DNA of 64,000 nucleotides from JAFECT01 sp963838235. Lineage in GTDB: Bacteria; Pseudomonadota; Alphaproteobacteria; Caulobacterales; Caulobacteraceae. Positions 25,261 to 33,403 of this stretch are shown here, in pieces (within the stretch, counting starts at the first letter, position 1; each line of letters starts with the position of its first letter). The translations under genes were made by a program, and so were the position numbers. The stretch spans positions 186,001-250,000 of the forward strand of contig CAWIQJ010000001.1 in assembly GCA_963838235.1 (NCBI GenBank), given 5' to 3'. The notes below the pieces were generated by a model. That model was not told the origin of the DNA. It saw only the letters and a program-made list of their open reading frames with translations, and made no database searches.

Positions 25261-27094
25261 ATGTCGCGTCTCGATCGCCGCCAACTTCTTCTCGCCGCCG
25301 GATCCGCCGCCGCCCTGGCGCAGCCGGTCGCGGCCCTGGCCCAGACCCCCTCGGGCCCCGAGGGCGCAAAGCTCGAGGCCATGCTCGACGCCTTTTTCCA
25401 CGAGGAGCTGCTGAGCAGTCCCGAGCGCGCCTCGAACCTCGGCCTCGACAAGGGCGACCTCGCCTTCCTGCGGTCGAAGCTGAAGGACCGCTCCGCCGCG
25501 GGTCTCGCCGCCGACCGCGCCGCCCTGCGCGACCGCATGGCGCGTCTGAAGACCATCGATCGCGCAAAGCTCGATGCGCCGGAGAAGATCGACTACGACA
25601 CCCTGGCCTTCGTCACCGACAGCTCGCTTCGGGTGCATGACCTGAACATCGGCGGCGAAGGCTTTTCGCCGTCGCCCTATGTGCTGAGCCCGATCACCGG
25701 CGCCTATCAGAGCGTGCCGGACTTCCTGAACACCAAGCACAAGGTTGAAACCGCGGCAGACGCCCAGGCCTACGTCGATCGTCTGAACGCGTTCGCGGTC
25801 GCGCTCGACAACGACACGGCGCGCCTGCATCACGACGTGGCCGAAGGCGTGATTCCGCCGGACTTCCTGATCGACACGACGATCACGCAGTTGAAGGAGC
25901 TCGCCGCTCCCGTTGATAGCTCCGGACTGGTGAGCTCGCTGGCGAAACGCGCCAAGGACAAGGGCCTCGGCGACGCTTGGCGCGACAAGGCGGGCGCGGT
26001 CTACAGCGCAAAGGTGCTGCCGGCGCTGCACCGCCAGGCCGCCGCGCTGCGCGCGTTGCGCGCGCACGCGACGCACGAGGCGGGAATCTGGCGCTTCAAG
26101 AAGGGCCCGGCGTTCTACCGCGCAAACCTGGTCTACACGACGACGACGACCATGACGCCGGAGGAGGTCCACAAGATGGGCCTCGACCAGGGCGCCGAAA
26201 TCAACGCACGGCTCGACGGCCTGCTGAAGAAACAAGGCCTGACCCAGGGCACGGTCGGCGAACGCATCCGCTCGCTCTACAAGGACCCGTCGCAATATTA
26301 TCCGAACACCGATGCCGGTCGCGAGCAACTGCTCGACTATCTGCGCCAGCGCCTCGAGGGCGTGAAGAAGCGCCTGCCGATGATGTTCGACCATATCCCG
26401 GATCAGCAGATCGAGGTGCGCCGCGTGCCGCCCGCCATCGACGCTGGGGCGCCGCGGCGCCTACTCCGAAGCGCCGTCGCTCGACCACTCACGGCCGGGG
26501 ATGATTTTCTTCAACCTCCACGACACGGCCGAAGACCCCAAGTGGAACCTCGCCACCACCCTCTATCACGAGGGCCTGCCGGGACATCAGCTACAGGGCG
26601 GCATCGCCCAGCAGTTCGCCCACATCCCGACCATCCGCCGCACCATGTACTTCTCGGGCTACGGCGAGGGCTGGGCGCTCTACGCCGAACAGCTCGCCGA
26701 CGAGATGGGCATGTACGACGACGATCCGCTCGGCCGCATCGGCTATCTGAAGGCGCAGCTCTTCCGCTGCGGCCGCTGCGTGGTGGACACCGGCATGCAC
26801 GCCATGCACTGGAGTCGCGAGAAGGCCATCGCGTACCTGACCGGCCTCGACGGCGACGCCGTCGGGTCGACCACGCGTGAGGTCGAACGGTATTGTGCGA
26901 TCCCCGCCCAGGCCTGCAGCTACAAGATCGGCCATACGGTGTGGAACCAGCTGCGCGACCGGGCCAAGACCGCGCTCGGTCCGGCCTTCGACATCAAAAA
27001 GTTCCACGACGCTGGCCTGCTCGAAGGCGCCATGCCGCTGGATACGCTGAGCTCGACCATCGACGCCTATATCGCCAAGACGAAACAGGCGTAG
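25261..27094 (+). pseudogene. DUF885 metallopeptidase-like protein, split by a +1 frameshift
   Basis: The two frames 25261-26455 and 26456-27094 together give one DUF885 protein of about 610 residues. A twin-arginine-like or Sec signal (MSRLDRRQLLLAAGSAAALAQP) starts it. The second part holds the family zinc-type motif HEGLPGHQLQ, then GYGEGWALYAEQLADEMG and the terminal IGHTVWNQLRDRAKTALGPAFDIKKFHD block. Around 26449-26460 the family sequence AGAPGAYSEAPSLD is restored by dropping one C near 26455. In the sequence as given, frame 1 continues out of register to a stop at 26880. The protein is probably a periplasmic metallopeptidase; I believe the gene is intact in vivo. Confidence 0.85.
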
Positions 27095-27103
27095 GAGAAA
27101 GGG

Positions 27104-27572
27104 ATGATCGGAAGGCTGGGTCGAGTTGGTTGGGCGGCATTGGCTCTAACCGCTTTCGCGCAGGCTGCCGTCGCCGCGCCGGCATCCCATGCCAAGCTCG
27201 AGGGTCTGCGGGTGCAGCTCGTCTACGAGACCAGCGGCGTCTTGTCGGACGACATTGGCGCTGGTTTCGCCGCCCACAACGTGATTATCGGCGAGGGCGA
27301 CGCGAAGGAGCCCGCCAGTGATCTGTTGGTCAGTGTTGTTCTGCGCTCTCCGGAAGACGACGACTTGTTGCGTCTTCCGCTGATCCTGACAGTCCGCAAG
27401 GGCGGCAGGATTTTGGCCAGGCGGGTGTTTCGTGGTGTGCTTCTCAAGCACGGCCACGCGGTGGAGAGTTCTGTATATGACCGACGCCACATGCGATGGC
27501 CATCTCACGATCGACGCCGTCCTGGGCTCGCAGAAGCTGCAAAGGACGGTCGCTCTGATGTGCGGGGAATAG
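27104..27572 (+). pseudogene. Secreted hypothetical protein, C-terminus out of frame
   Basis: A signal peptide (ending AAVAAPA, about residue 26) leads a beta-rich domain of about 100 residues. At about 27479 the frame breaks: frame 1 runs on as Arg-rich text to 27616, whereas the next frame reads TDATCDGHLTIDAVLG and on to MCGE and a stop at 27570-27572. That stop is directly followed by the next gene. Removing one base near 27479 gives a 156-residue protein with a cysteine pair (TCDGH, LMCGE). No family recognised. Confidence 0.6.
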
Positions 27573-27573
27573 T

Positions 27574-28155
27574 TTGGTCCCGAAAACACCCACGCGCCTC
27601 TCGGGCCTGCTGCTAGCGGCGGGCCTTGGCGCGCGCTTGGAGGGCGAGCGGCTGGCCGAGACGCGCGGCGACCGCACCCGCGCGCAATGGGCGCTGGCGC
27701 CGCTGCAGGCGGCGGGCCTCGATGCGGTGGTGATCGTGACTGCGCCCGGCGAAGCGCCGCGGCTGTTTCCCGGCGCCCAGGCGGTGACCGTGGTGGAGAA
27801 CCGCCATCCCGAGGACGGACTGTCGGGGTCGCTGCGCATGGGGTTGGAGGCGCTGCCGCCGGCGAGCCTCGCGGTGCTGGTCGCGTTCGCGGACATGCCG
27901 GAGGTTCAGGCCGAGACCTGCCGCGCGCTCGCCGCGGCGTGGACTCCCGAGCGCGTCGCCGTGGCGCCCTGGTGCGACGGCCGGCGCGGCCATCCGGTGC
28001 TGGTGGACATCCGCTGGGCGAGTCGGATCGCGAACGCGCTGGCAGGCGATCAAGGGTTGGATGTTGCGCTGAATTCACTTGGCGATGACGTGCTGCGGCT
28101 GAACGTCGACGATCGGGGCGTGCTGGCGGGCGTGGAGAAGCCTCCTCCCTCGTGA
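27574..28155 (+). CDS. MobA/MocA-like nucleotidyltransferase
   Basis: A 193-residue protein of the NTP-transferase fold used by molybdenum-cofactor cytidylyl/guanylyltransferases. GLLLAAGLGARLEG is the nucleotide-binding loop, VVENRHPEDGLSGSLRMGLEAL the central family block, VAFADMPEVQAET the metal-binding Asp region, and RRGHPVLVD the late motif. The loop lacks the usual Lys after the Gly-Arg, so activity is likely but unproven. The start is TTG at 27574, one base after the preceding stop. The last codons and stop fall inside a dispersed repeat (28142-28320), so the natural C-terminus may have been altered by repeat insertion. Confidence 0.75.
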   Translation: MVPKTPTRLSGLLLAAGLGARLEGERLAETRGDRTRAQWALAPLQAAGLDAVVIVTAPGEAPRLFPGAQAVTVVENRHPEDGLSGSLRMGLEALPPASLAVLVAFADMPEVQAETCRALAAAWTPERVAVAPWCDGRRGHPVLVDIRWASRIANALAGDQGLDVALNSLGDDVLRLNVDDRGVLAGVEKPPPS

Positions 28156-28320
28156 GCGGCAGCGAACGGGGGAGGTGTCGCGGAGCGACGGAGGGGGCGC
28201 GCCTCAGATGCGACGTCGCTTCGGCGTCGGCTGCCGCCGCCGCGGTGATGAACGAAGCGCTTCTGCTTCCTGCACGCCCACTCCGTCGCTACGCGACACC
28301 TCCCCGCGCGTCCCGCGCCG
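28142..28320. repeat. Dispersed palindromic repeat, copy A
   Basis: Arms at 28169-28193 and 28281-28305 are inverted repeats, 24 of 25 positions matching, separated by 87 nt. Each arm is itself a small hairpin (GTCGC-GGA-GCGAC on the left, GTCGC-TAC-GCGAC on the right). The flank GCGGCAGCGAACGGGGGAGG, followed by a hairpin and GGAGGGGGCG, recurs at 39586-39642 with a different hairpin inserted. It lies between the transferase and the M1 gene, and overlaps the transferase stop. Confidence 0.85.
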
Positions 28321-28391
28321 GGGAGGAGAAGCGTGACCATGCCGGGATTTCGGACTATGACCCATCCTCCGTTCGCGCTCCGAGGTTCGTC

Positions 28392-29285
28392 ATGCGTCCG
28401 TTCGCTGTCCTGTTTGCCGCCCTTCTCGTCGTCGGCGCCGCCGCCTGCACCAAGCCCGGCGCGCCGTCCGCCCAGGATCGCATCGTCTTGCCGACCACGG
28501 TGACGCCCGAGCGTTATGACATCGACGTCACGCCCGACCTGCAGAAGCTGACCTTCACCGGTCACGTCGCCATTGTCGTCGACGTGCACCAGCAGACCAA
28601 GACGATCGAACTGAACGCCGCCAATCTGAACTTCACCCGCGTCGGTCTGTCGGGACGCAGCGAGACGCCCAAGGTCAGCTATGACCAGGCCGAAGAGGCC
28701 GTGAGCATCGCCTTCGACAAGCCAGTGGCGCCGGGCCAATACACGCTCACCATCGATTACACCGGCCTGATCAACCAGAACGCTGCGGGTCTGCTCGCGG
28801 TGGACTACGACGGGGTGAAGGGGCGCGAGCGCGCGCTGTTCACCCAGTTCGAGAACTCCGACGTGCGCGGCTTCGTGCCCATCTGGGACGAGCCGAACAA
28901 GAAGGCCCAGTTCACCCTGACGGCGACCGTGCCGTCCGCCATGCTCGCCACCTCCAACATGCCGGCCGCCAAGACCGCGCCGGCGGGCGCGGGCTTGACC
29001 CGGATCACCTTCCAGACCTCGCCCAAGATGTCGTCCTACCTGCTCTATTTCAGCGTCGGTGACTTCGAGCGCATCACCCGCCAGGTCGGCAAGACGCAGA
29101 TCGGCGTGGTGTTCAAACGCGGCGACAGCGCCAAGGCGCAGTACGCCCTCGACGCGGCGGCGCACATCCCCGAAAGCGCCCGGGGCGAAGCCGTGCGCAC
29201 CGACGGAAACATCTGCCTGACCGAGAGCATGCGCCAGTCGCGTGTGCCCGAGGTCGACCGCTGGATCGCCGCCAACGGGGGGTGA
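28392..29285 (+). CDS. M1 aminopeptidase remnant lacking the catalytic domain
   Basis: A 297-residue lipoprotein-like protein starting at the ATG at 28392 (MRPFAVLFAALLVVGAAACT, lipobox Cys19). Residues 30-250 are a clear M1 N-terminal beta-saddle domain (PERYDIDVTP, FEGYAG-like region, FEPTD/DARR-equivalent FENSDVRGFVPIWDEPNKKAQFTLT). After YALDAAAHI the text jumps to PESARGEAVRTDGN and ends MRQSRVPEVDRWIAANGG, which looks like the extreme C-terminus of this family. The gluzincin HEXXH-E core and most of the helical domain are missing. Internal deletion or misassembly is likely. As written it cannot be an aminopeptidase. Confidence 0.75.
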   Translation: MRPFAVLFAALLVVGAAACTKPGAPSAQDRIVLPTTVTPERYDIDVTPDLQKLTFTGHVAIVVDVHQQTKTIELNAANLNFTRVGLSGRSETPKVSYDQAEEAVSIAFDKPVAPGQYTLTIDYTGLINQNAAGLLAVDYDGVKGRERALFTQFENSDVRGFVPIWDEPNKKAQFTLTATVPSAMLATSNMPAAKTAPAGAGLTRITFQTSPKMSSYLLYFSVGDFERITRQVGKTQIGVVFKRGDSAKAQYALDAAAHIPESARGEAVRTDGNICLTESMRQSRVPEVDRWIAANGG

Positions 29286-29383
29286 AACCTCTGCGCCCAC
29301 CCGGGTTCGCCGAGCGCGGGTGGGCGATTGAGCGCGGTAGGATTTGCGCCTAGACTGCGGGCTCTTCGAACAGGGGTGTCGCC

Positions 29384-30049
29384 ATGAAGCGGTTTCTGAG
29401 CATTTCCTTCTGCGCCCTGGCGCTCGGGACGACGGCGCTTGCCGGAGCCGTTCTGGCCCAGCCCGCCGCGCCGGCCGCAGCTCCCGCGCCCAAGCCCTTC
29501 ATCGTCAACGGGACGGTGGTCGGGATGGACGGGATGAACCTCACCGTGAAGGACGCGGTCGGCAAGTCCGTCACCGTGGCGCTTACGGCGGACACCCTGC
29601 TGATCAAGGTGACCAAGATCAGCCTCGACGAGATCAAGCCCGGCAGCTTCGTCGCCACCGCCAATTCCGCCGACGGCGGCGTCTCCAGCGAGCTGCGCGT
29701 CTTCGCGCCGCCGCTGAACGGCCTGGGCGAGGGCAGCTTCCCGATGCAGGACGGCCAGAACATGACCAACGGCACGGTCAAGACCGTCGTCACCTCGGTG
29801 AAGGGCCGCGAGATGGACGTGGGCTACAATCCCAAGTGCACGACCAATGTCGACGACGCGCGCTGCAAGTCCGGCGAGCGCAAGATCACCGTGCCGGCCA
29901 GCATGGTCATCCATGAGTGGAGCAAGGTCGCGCCCGCCGACCTGAAGCCCGGCGCCGGCGTCTCCGCCCGCGGCCGTGTGGTCGGCGATGCGGCGCCCAC
30001 GATCCGCGCCGTCTTCATCGGCGAGAACGGCGCGCCGCCGGCGATGTAG
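29384..30049 (+). CDS. Secreted DUF5666-like protein
   Basis: A 221-residue protein with a signal peptide (ending GAVLAQP, about residue 25) and a Pro/Ala linker. The mature part holds two similar small beta-barrel-like segments: NGTVVGMDGMNLTVKDAVGK with a following LDEIKPGSFVATAN, and NGTVKTVVTSVKGREMDV with a following ADLKPGAGVSARGRV. This tandem pattern is typical of periplasmic DUF5666/OB-like proteins. Cys pair CTTNVDDARC may form a disulfide. Function unknown. Confidence 0.7.
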   Translation: MKRFLSISFCALALGTTALAGAVLAQPAAPAAAPAPKPFIVNGTVVGMDGMNLTVKDAVGKSVTVALTADTLLIKVTKISLDEIKPGSFVATANSADGGVSSELRVFAPPLNGLGEGSFPMQDGQNMTNGTVKTVVTSVKGREMDVGYNPKCTTNVDDARCKSGERKITVPASMVIHEWSKVAPADLKPGAGVSARGRVVGDAAPTIRAVFIGENGAPPAM

Positions 30050-30142
30050 TCCGCTTACGCCAAACTTGCCGGAACAGCTTGGCCGTCTCCGGCGTTGTGG
30101 CCTCGTCGCGGAGCCTGTCCGCGGCCGGCCATGGAGGCGGAA

Positions 30143-30406
30143 ATGGGCTTTGGCTTGGAAGGCCTCATCATCTTTCTGATCGTCGGCGCGGTCGCCGGCT
30201 GGCTCGCGGGCCTGATCGTCAAGGGTTACGGCTTCGGCATCCTGGGCAATATGGTCATCGGGATCCTGGGCGCCTTCATCGGCGGCTGGCTGTTCGGCCA
30301 CTTCGGAATCTTCCCGGCCGGCGGGATCGTCGGCGAGCTGATCGGGGCCACGGTGGGGGCGGTGATCCTGCTGCTGCTGCTGCGCCTGATCCGTCGCGGC
30401 GGATAA
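30143..30406 (+). CDS. GlsB/YeaQ/YmgE-family stress-response membrane protein
   Basis: An 87-residue protein of three Gly-rich membrane helices: LIIFLIVGAVAGWLAGLIVKG, GNMVIGILGAFIGGWLFG, and GGIVGELIGATVGAVILLLLLRLI. This is the transglycosylase-associated (GlsB/YeaQ/YmgE) family, often induced in stress. I start at the ATG at 30143 because GGAGG lies about 6 bp before it; an earlier in-frame ATG at 30131 would place that motif inside the gene. It is followed closely by a lipoprotein gene on the same strand. Confidence 0.9.
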   Translation: MGFGLEGLIIFLIVGAVAGWLAGLIVKGYGFGILGNMVIGILGAFIGGWLFGHFGIFPAGGIVGELIGATVGAVILLLLLRLIRRGG

Positions 30407-30411
30407 GTCCC

Positions 30412-30759
30412 ATGAAACGGAGATCGTCCACGAAACGCGCCTGCGTGCTCGCGCTTGCGGGCTTTGCGCTGTTGTCGCTTGCGGCCTGCACGGCAGGCTC
30501 TCCGTCGGCCGAACATGCGGCAAGTCAGGGCTTCATCGTGCAGTTCGTCCTGGGCTTCTGGCACGGCCTGATCGCGCCGTTCACGTTGATCTGCGAACTG
30601 ATCGACAAGTTCGCGCCGAAGCTTCTGCCGTGGCATGTGCATCTTTATCAGAGCGGCGCCGGCGTCGCCTACGACGTCGGCTTCTATCTCGGCCTCGCCG
30701 GCAGCCCGGTCGCGATCATCCACCGCAATCGCTACGTCGTGCGCCGCACGCCGAATTGA
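30412..30759 (+). CDS. Small lipoprotein with a hydrophobic segment
   Basis: A 115-residue protein starting at the ATG at 30412, 6 bp after the previous stop. A basic start (MKRRSSTKR) and LALAGFALLSLAAC give a lipoprotein signal with Cys27. Residues about 40-65 (FIVQFVLGFWHGLIAPFTLICEL) and 82-100 are hydrophobic, and the tail is basic (IHRNRYVVRRTPN). It is probably membrane-associated and cotranscribed with the GlsB-like gene. No named family recognised. Confidence 0.72.
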   Translation: MKRRSSTKRACVLALAGFALLSLAACTAGSPSAEHAASQGFIVQFVLGFWHGLIAPFTLICELIDKFAPKLLPWHVHLYQSGAGVAYDVGFYLGLAGSPVAIIHRNRYVVRRTPN

Positions 30760-30780
30760 GAACACAAAAAATGAAGCGCA

Positions 30781-30809
30781 TGTCCCCCCGCCTTGCGGGC
30801 GGGGGGACA
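30781..30809. terminator. Hairpin between convergent genes
   Basis: An 11-bp stem (TGTCCCCCCGC/GCGGGGGGACA) with a 7-nt loop lies between the lipoprotein gene and the convergent gene at 30826. On the minus strand a T6 tract follows about 11 nt later. It probably stops transcription from both sides. Confidence 0.6.
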
Positions 30810-30825
30810 CAGCTCGTCGCTGATC

Positions 30826-31272
30826 TCAGTACGGCAGTCGGTGGTCGCGATACCATTCGCGCGTATGATCGTGCCAACGGCCGTCCCAGAAGAAGCGCGG
30901 GTCGCGCTCAACGTGCTCGTAGTAGTAAGGGTCGGGGCCGGCGCCATGCAGGCGCTCGTAGGCGCCGATGCCCCAGCGCGCGTCATAGGCGTCGCGGGCG
31001 CGCTCGTAGCGGCGACGTTCGTGCTCGCAGGCAAGCCGCTGCGACTCGTAGCGGTCCTGCCGCGCCTGGTAATCCGCGGTCGCGTCGGCATAGGCGCCCT
31101 GCTTCGCCTGATAGTCCGCCGTGCTCTGGTCGTACTGCTGTTGCGTCTGGTCGGTCTGCTGCTGGTCCGGCGGTGGTTGCTGCGGATAGCTCTGCGCGTG
31201 CGCGGCCAGCGGCGCCGCGCCGAGCGCGGCCGCGGCGGCGGTCGCCAGAAGGGTCAGGGAAAGCTTGGTCAT
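30826..31272 (-). CDS. Secreted Gln/Tyr-rich hypothetical protein
   Basis: A 148-residue protein starting at the ATG at 31272. A signal peptide (MTKLSLTLLATAAAAALGAA, ending AAHAQS) leads a Gln/Pro-rich linker (YPQQPPPDQQQTDQTQQQYD). A repeated helix with the recurring DYQAK/DYQAR unit follows, then a charged helix with one Cys (LACEHERRRYERARDAYDARW) and an aromatic, charged end (DPYYYEHVERDPRFFWDGRWHD). It looks like a periplasmic coiled-coil-type protein of unknown function. It converges on the lipoprotein gene. Confidence 0.7.
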   Translation of the reverse strand: MTKLSLTLLATAAAAALGAAPLAAHAQSYPQQPPPDQQQTDQTQQQYDQSTADYQAKQGAYADATADYQARQDRYESQRLACEHERRRYERARDAYDARWGIGAYERLHGAGPDPYYYEHVERDPRFFWDGRWHDHTREWYRDHRLPY

Positions 31273-31439
31273 GGTCTGGGCTCCTGGGGCGTCCGCCCGA
31301 GAGCGCGGCGGACTGAAGGCGTCGCAGGCGACGCATTCCGTGACCCCTAGAAGCGGAAGACGCACGCCCGCGACGGGGAGCTAACGCGACCCGGCGTGTG
31401 CAGTTGCAGCGGCGCAGAACAATGATCTGAGCTTTACAT

Positions 31440-31895
31440 TCAACCTAAGGCGTCGCCCTCGCCCAGTTCGGCCAGCAGCTTTGTGGCGCGGTCGAGCACC
31501 ACGCGGTCCTCGGGCGTGAGCGCGGTCAGGGCCGCGGTCAGGCGCCGCAGCCTGAGGTCGCGGGCCCGGTCGAGCAGGGCGCGGCCCTTCTCGGTGGGCT
31601 CGAGCAGGGCGCCGCGGGCGTCGGAGGGGTCGGGCCGGCGCCGGACCAGGCCGCCGGCCTCCAGCTCCTTGACCAGGCGCGAGATGGTGGGGGCCGAGAC
31701 CTGTTCGATGGCGGCCAGGCGGCCCGGCGTGGTCTCGCCGCCGAACACCAGCACCGACAGGGCCGAGCCCTGGGGCCCGGTCAGGCCGGACTCCGCGTCG
31801 GCCCGGCGGACCCGGCGCAAAAAGCGGATGGCCGCGCTGTGCAGGCGATCGGCCAGTTCGGCGGGCGGGGGGGGCTTGACGCGCGACTCGGTCAT
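31440..31895 (-). CDS. MarR-family transcriptional regulator
   Basis: A 151-residue winged-helix repressor-type protein. LTGPQGSALSVLVFGGETTPGRLAAIEQVSAPTISRLVKELEAGGLVRRRPDPSDARGALLEPTEKGRALLDRAR contains the helix-turn-helix and the wing with the signature DxRG-like SDARG. The flanking helices form the dimer interface. The gene is divergent from a VOC-family gene, and a near-perfect palindrome (31901-31916) lies 6 bp upstream of its start, so it probably represses itself and the neighbour. The ligand is unknown. Confidence 0.9.
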   Translation of the reverse strand: MTESRVKPPPPAELADRLHSAAIRFLRRVRRADAESGLTGPQGSALSVLVFGGETTPGRLAAIEQVSAPTISRLVKELEAGGLVRRRPDPSDARGALLEPTEKGRALLDRARDLRLRRLTAALTALTPEDRVVLDRATKLLAELGEGDALG

Positions 31896-31900
31896 GAGCT

Positions 31901-31916
31901 TTACTTAGCTAAGCAA
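31901..31916. promoter_or_regulatory. Probable MarR operator
   Basis: TTACTTAGCTAAGCAA is a 16-bp inverted repeat with a perfect 10-bp core (CTTAGCTAAG at 31904-31913) and one mismatched outer pair. Size and AT-rich core are those of MarR-family sites. It lies in the 66-bp gap between marR and the VOC gene, right next to the marR start, where bound protein would block both promoters. Confidence 0.7.
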
Positions 31917-31961
31917 AATAGATTGCGCCAGCCCAAAACGGCGCGTTCAGAAGGAATCACC

Positions 31962-32345
31962 ATGTCCGACGATCTGTCCGGCCGCGAGTTCTTGCAAGTC
32001 GCCGTCTCCACCGCCGACCTGCCCCGCGCGATCGCGTTCTATCGCGACACCCTGGGCCTGCCCTTCCTGTTCGAGGTCTCCGGCATGGCTTTTTTCCAGG
32101 TGGGCGCGGTCCGGCTGCTGGTCGGCGACGCCGGGCCCGGGTTCAAGCCCTCCAAGGGCAACGTGCTCTATTTCAACGCGCCCGACCTGCCCGTCCTGGC
32201 TGAGGCGCTCGAGGCCAGGGGCGTCCGCTTCGTCGAGGCGGCCCAGACGCTGCAGCAGACCGACGCCGGCGACCTGATGCTGCGCATCTTCCGCGACCCC
32301 GACGGCAATCACCTGGCGCTGATGGGGGTGGTTCCTCGCACCTGA
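31962..32345 (+). CDS. VOC (glyoxalase/bleomycin-resistance) family protein
   Basis: A 127-residue vicinal-oxygen-chelate protein. The ATG at 31962 has AAGGAA upstream; the frame extends further back through the MarR operator region, which I reject. The betaalphabetabetabeta pattern is clear: FLQVAVSTADLPRAIAFYRDTLGLPFLFE, then a second half ending LRIFRDPDGNHLALMG with the usual metal-ligand Asn-His region. Possible roles are glyoxalase-like or a resistance/dioxygenase-like function. Regulation by the divergent MarR protein suggests it handles a small reactive or aromatic compound. Confidence 0.85.
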   Translation: MSDDLSGREFLQVAVSTADLPRAIAFYRDTLGLPFLFEVSGMAFFQVGAVRLLVGDAGPGFKPSKGNVLYFNAPDLPVLAEALEARGVRFVEAAQTLQQTDAGDLMLRIFRDPDGNHLALMGVVPRT

Positions 32346-32410
32346 GCACGCCCCCGAGTTCGGGTTGCGGCGTTGCGCGCGATGACTAAGGTCCGCCCGA
32401 ACCTGGGGCG

Positions 32411-33307
32411 ATGGTCATGGCCGAGATCGGCATCGAGGCGTTCTTCGACACCCGCACCGCAACGGTGACCTACCTGGTGTGGGACCCGCAGACCGGGTTC
32501 GCGGCGGTGATCGACCCGGTGCTCGACTACGAGCCGAAGAGCGGCAAGCTGTGGCTCGAGTTGGTCGACAAGGTCCTCGCCGCCGCCCAGGCGCGCAAGC
32601 TCAAGGTCGAGCGGGTGCTGGAGACCCACGCCCACGCCGACCACCTCTCCGGCGCCCAAGTGATCAAACATCGCACGACAAGCCAGGGAGGGGGCGCGCG
32701 CGTCGCGGCAGGCTCGCGCATCGTCGAGGTCCAGCGCGAGTTCGCCCCGCGCTTCGCCGCCTTCGACATCGCCGACCAGGGGGCGGACTTCGACGATCTG
32801 TACGAGGACGGCGCGAGCTTCGCGCTCGGGCAGCTGGCGTTTCGCGTCATGCACACACCGGGACACACACCCGCGTGCGTCACCTACCTCGCGGCGGACG
32901 CGGCCTTCGTGGGCGACTGTCTGTTCATGCCGGACTTCGGCACGCCGCGCTGCGACTTCCCCGGCGGCGACGCGCACGCCTTGTGGCGTTCGATCCAGCG
33001 GATATTCCAGTTGCCGCCGCAGACGCGCCTGTTCACTGGGCACGACTATCCCTCCGGCGCCGGACGCCAGGCGCCCGCGTGGGAATCCACAGTGGCGCAG
33101 CAGCGTGCGTCCAACCGTCACGTCAAGGACGGGACGACCGAGGACGCCTTCGTCGCCATGCGCACCGCCCGCGACCGCGAGCTGGACCCGCCAGTTCTTT
33201 TGCTGCCGGCGCTGCAGGTGAACATCCGGGCCGGAAAACTGCCGCCCACCGACCCCGGCGGTCGCAGCTTCCTGCGCATTCCCGTCGATGCGGCCGCGCT
33301 TGATTGA
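32411..33307 (+). CDS. MBL-fold hydrolase, persulfide dioxygenase-like (ETHE1/Blh type)
   Basis: A 298-residue metallo-beta-lactamase-fold protein. Metal ligands typical of the ETHE1/persulfide-dioxygenase branch are THAHADH (His73, His75, Asp77, His78), His152 in HTPGHTP, Asp169 in FVGDCLFMPDFG and His211 in TGHDYP. The GTPRCDFPGGDAHALWRSI and LPPQTRLFTGHDYPSG segments are characteristic of persulfide dioxygenases and Blh/BigR-linked enzymes. It should oxidise glutathione persulfide to sulfite. No BigR or rhodanese gene is adjacent. Confidence 0.85.
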   Translation: MVMAEIGIEAFFDTRTATVTYLVWDPQTGFAAVIDPVLDYEPKSGKLWLELVDKVLAAAQARKLKVERVLETHAHADHLSGAQVIKHRTTSQGGGARVAAGSRIVEVQREFAPRFAAFDIADQGADFDDLYEDGASFALGQLAFRVMHTPGHTPACVTYLAADAAFVGDCLFMPDFGTPRCDFPGGDAHALWRSIQRIFQLPPQTRLFTGHDYPSGAGRQAPAWESTVAQQRASNRHVKDGTTEDAFVAMRTARDRELDPPVLLLPALQVNIRAGKLPPTDPGGRSFLRIPVDAAALD

Positions 33308-33403
33308 ACAGGTTCATGAATTTAATTTAAGGTTCGGGAGCGGGTCGGCCGGTGCACTGTGCCGCCCGTCGTTGGGCCATAGGGGCCGTCGGGGCAATTA
33401 GGT

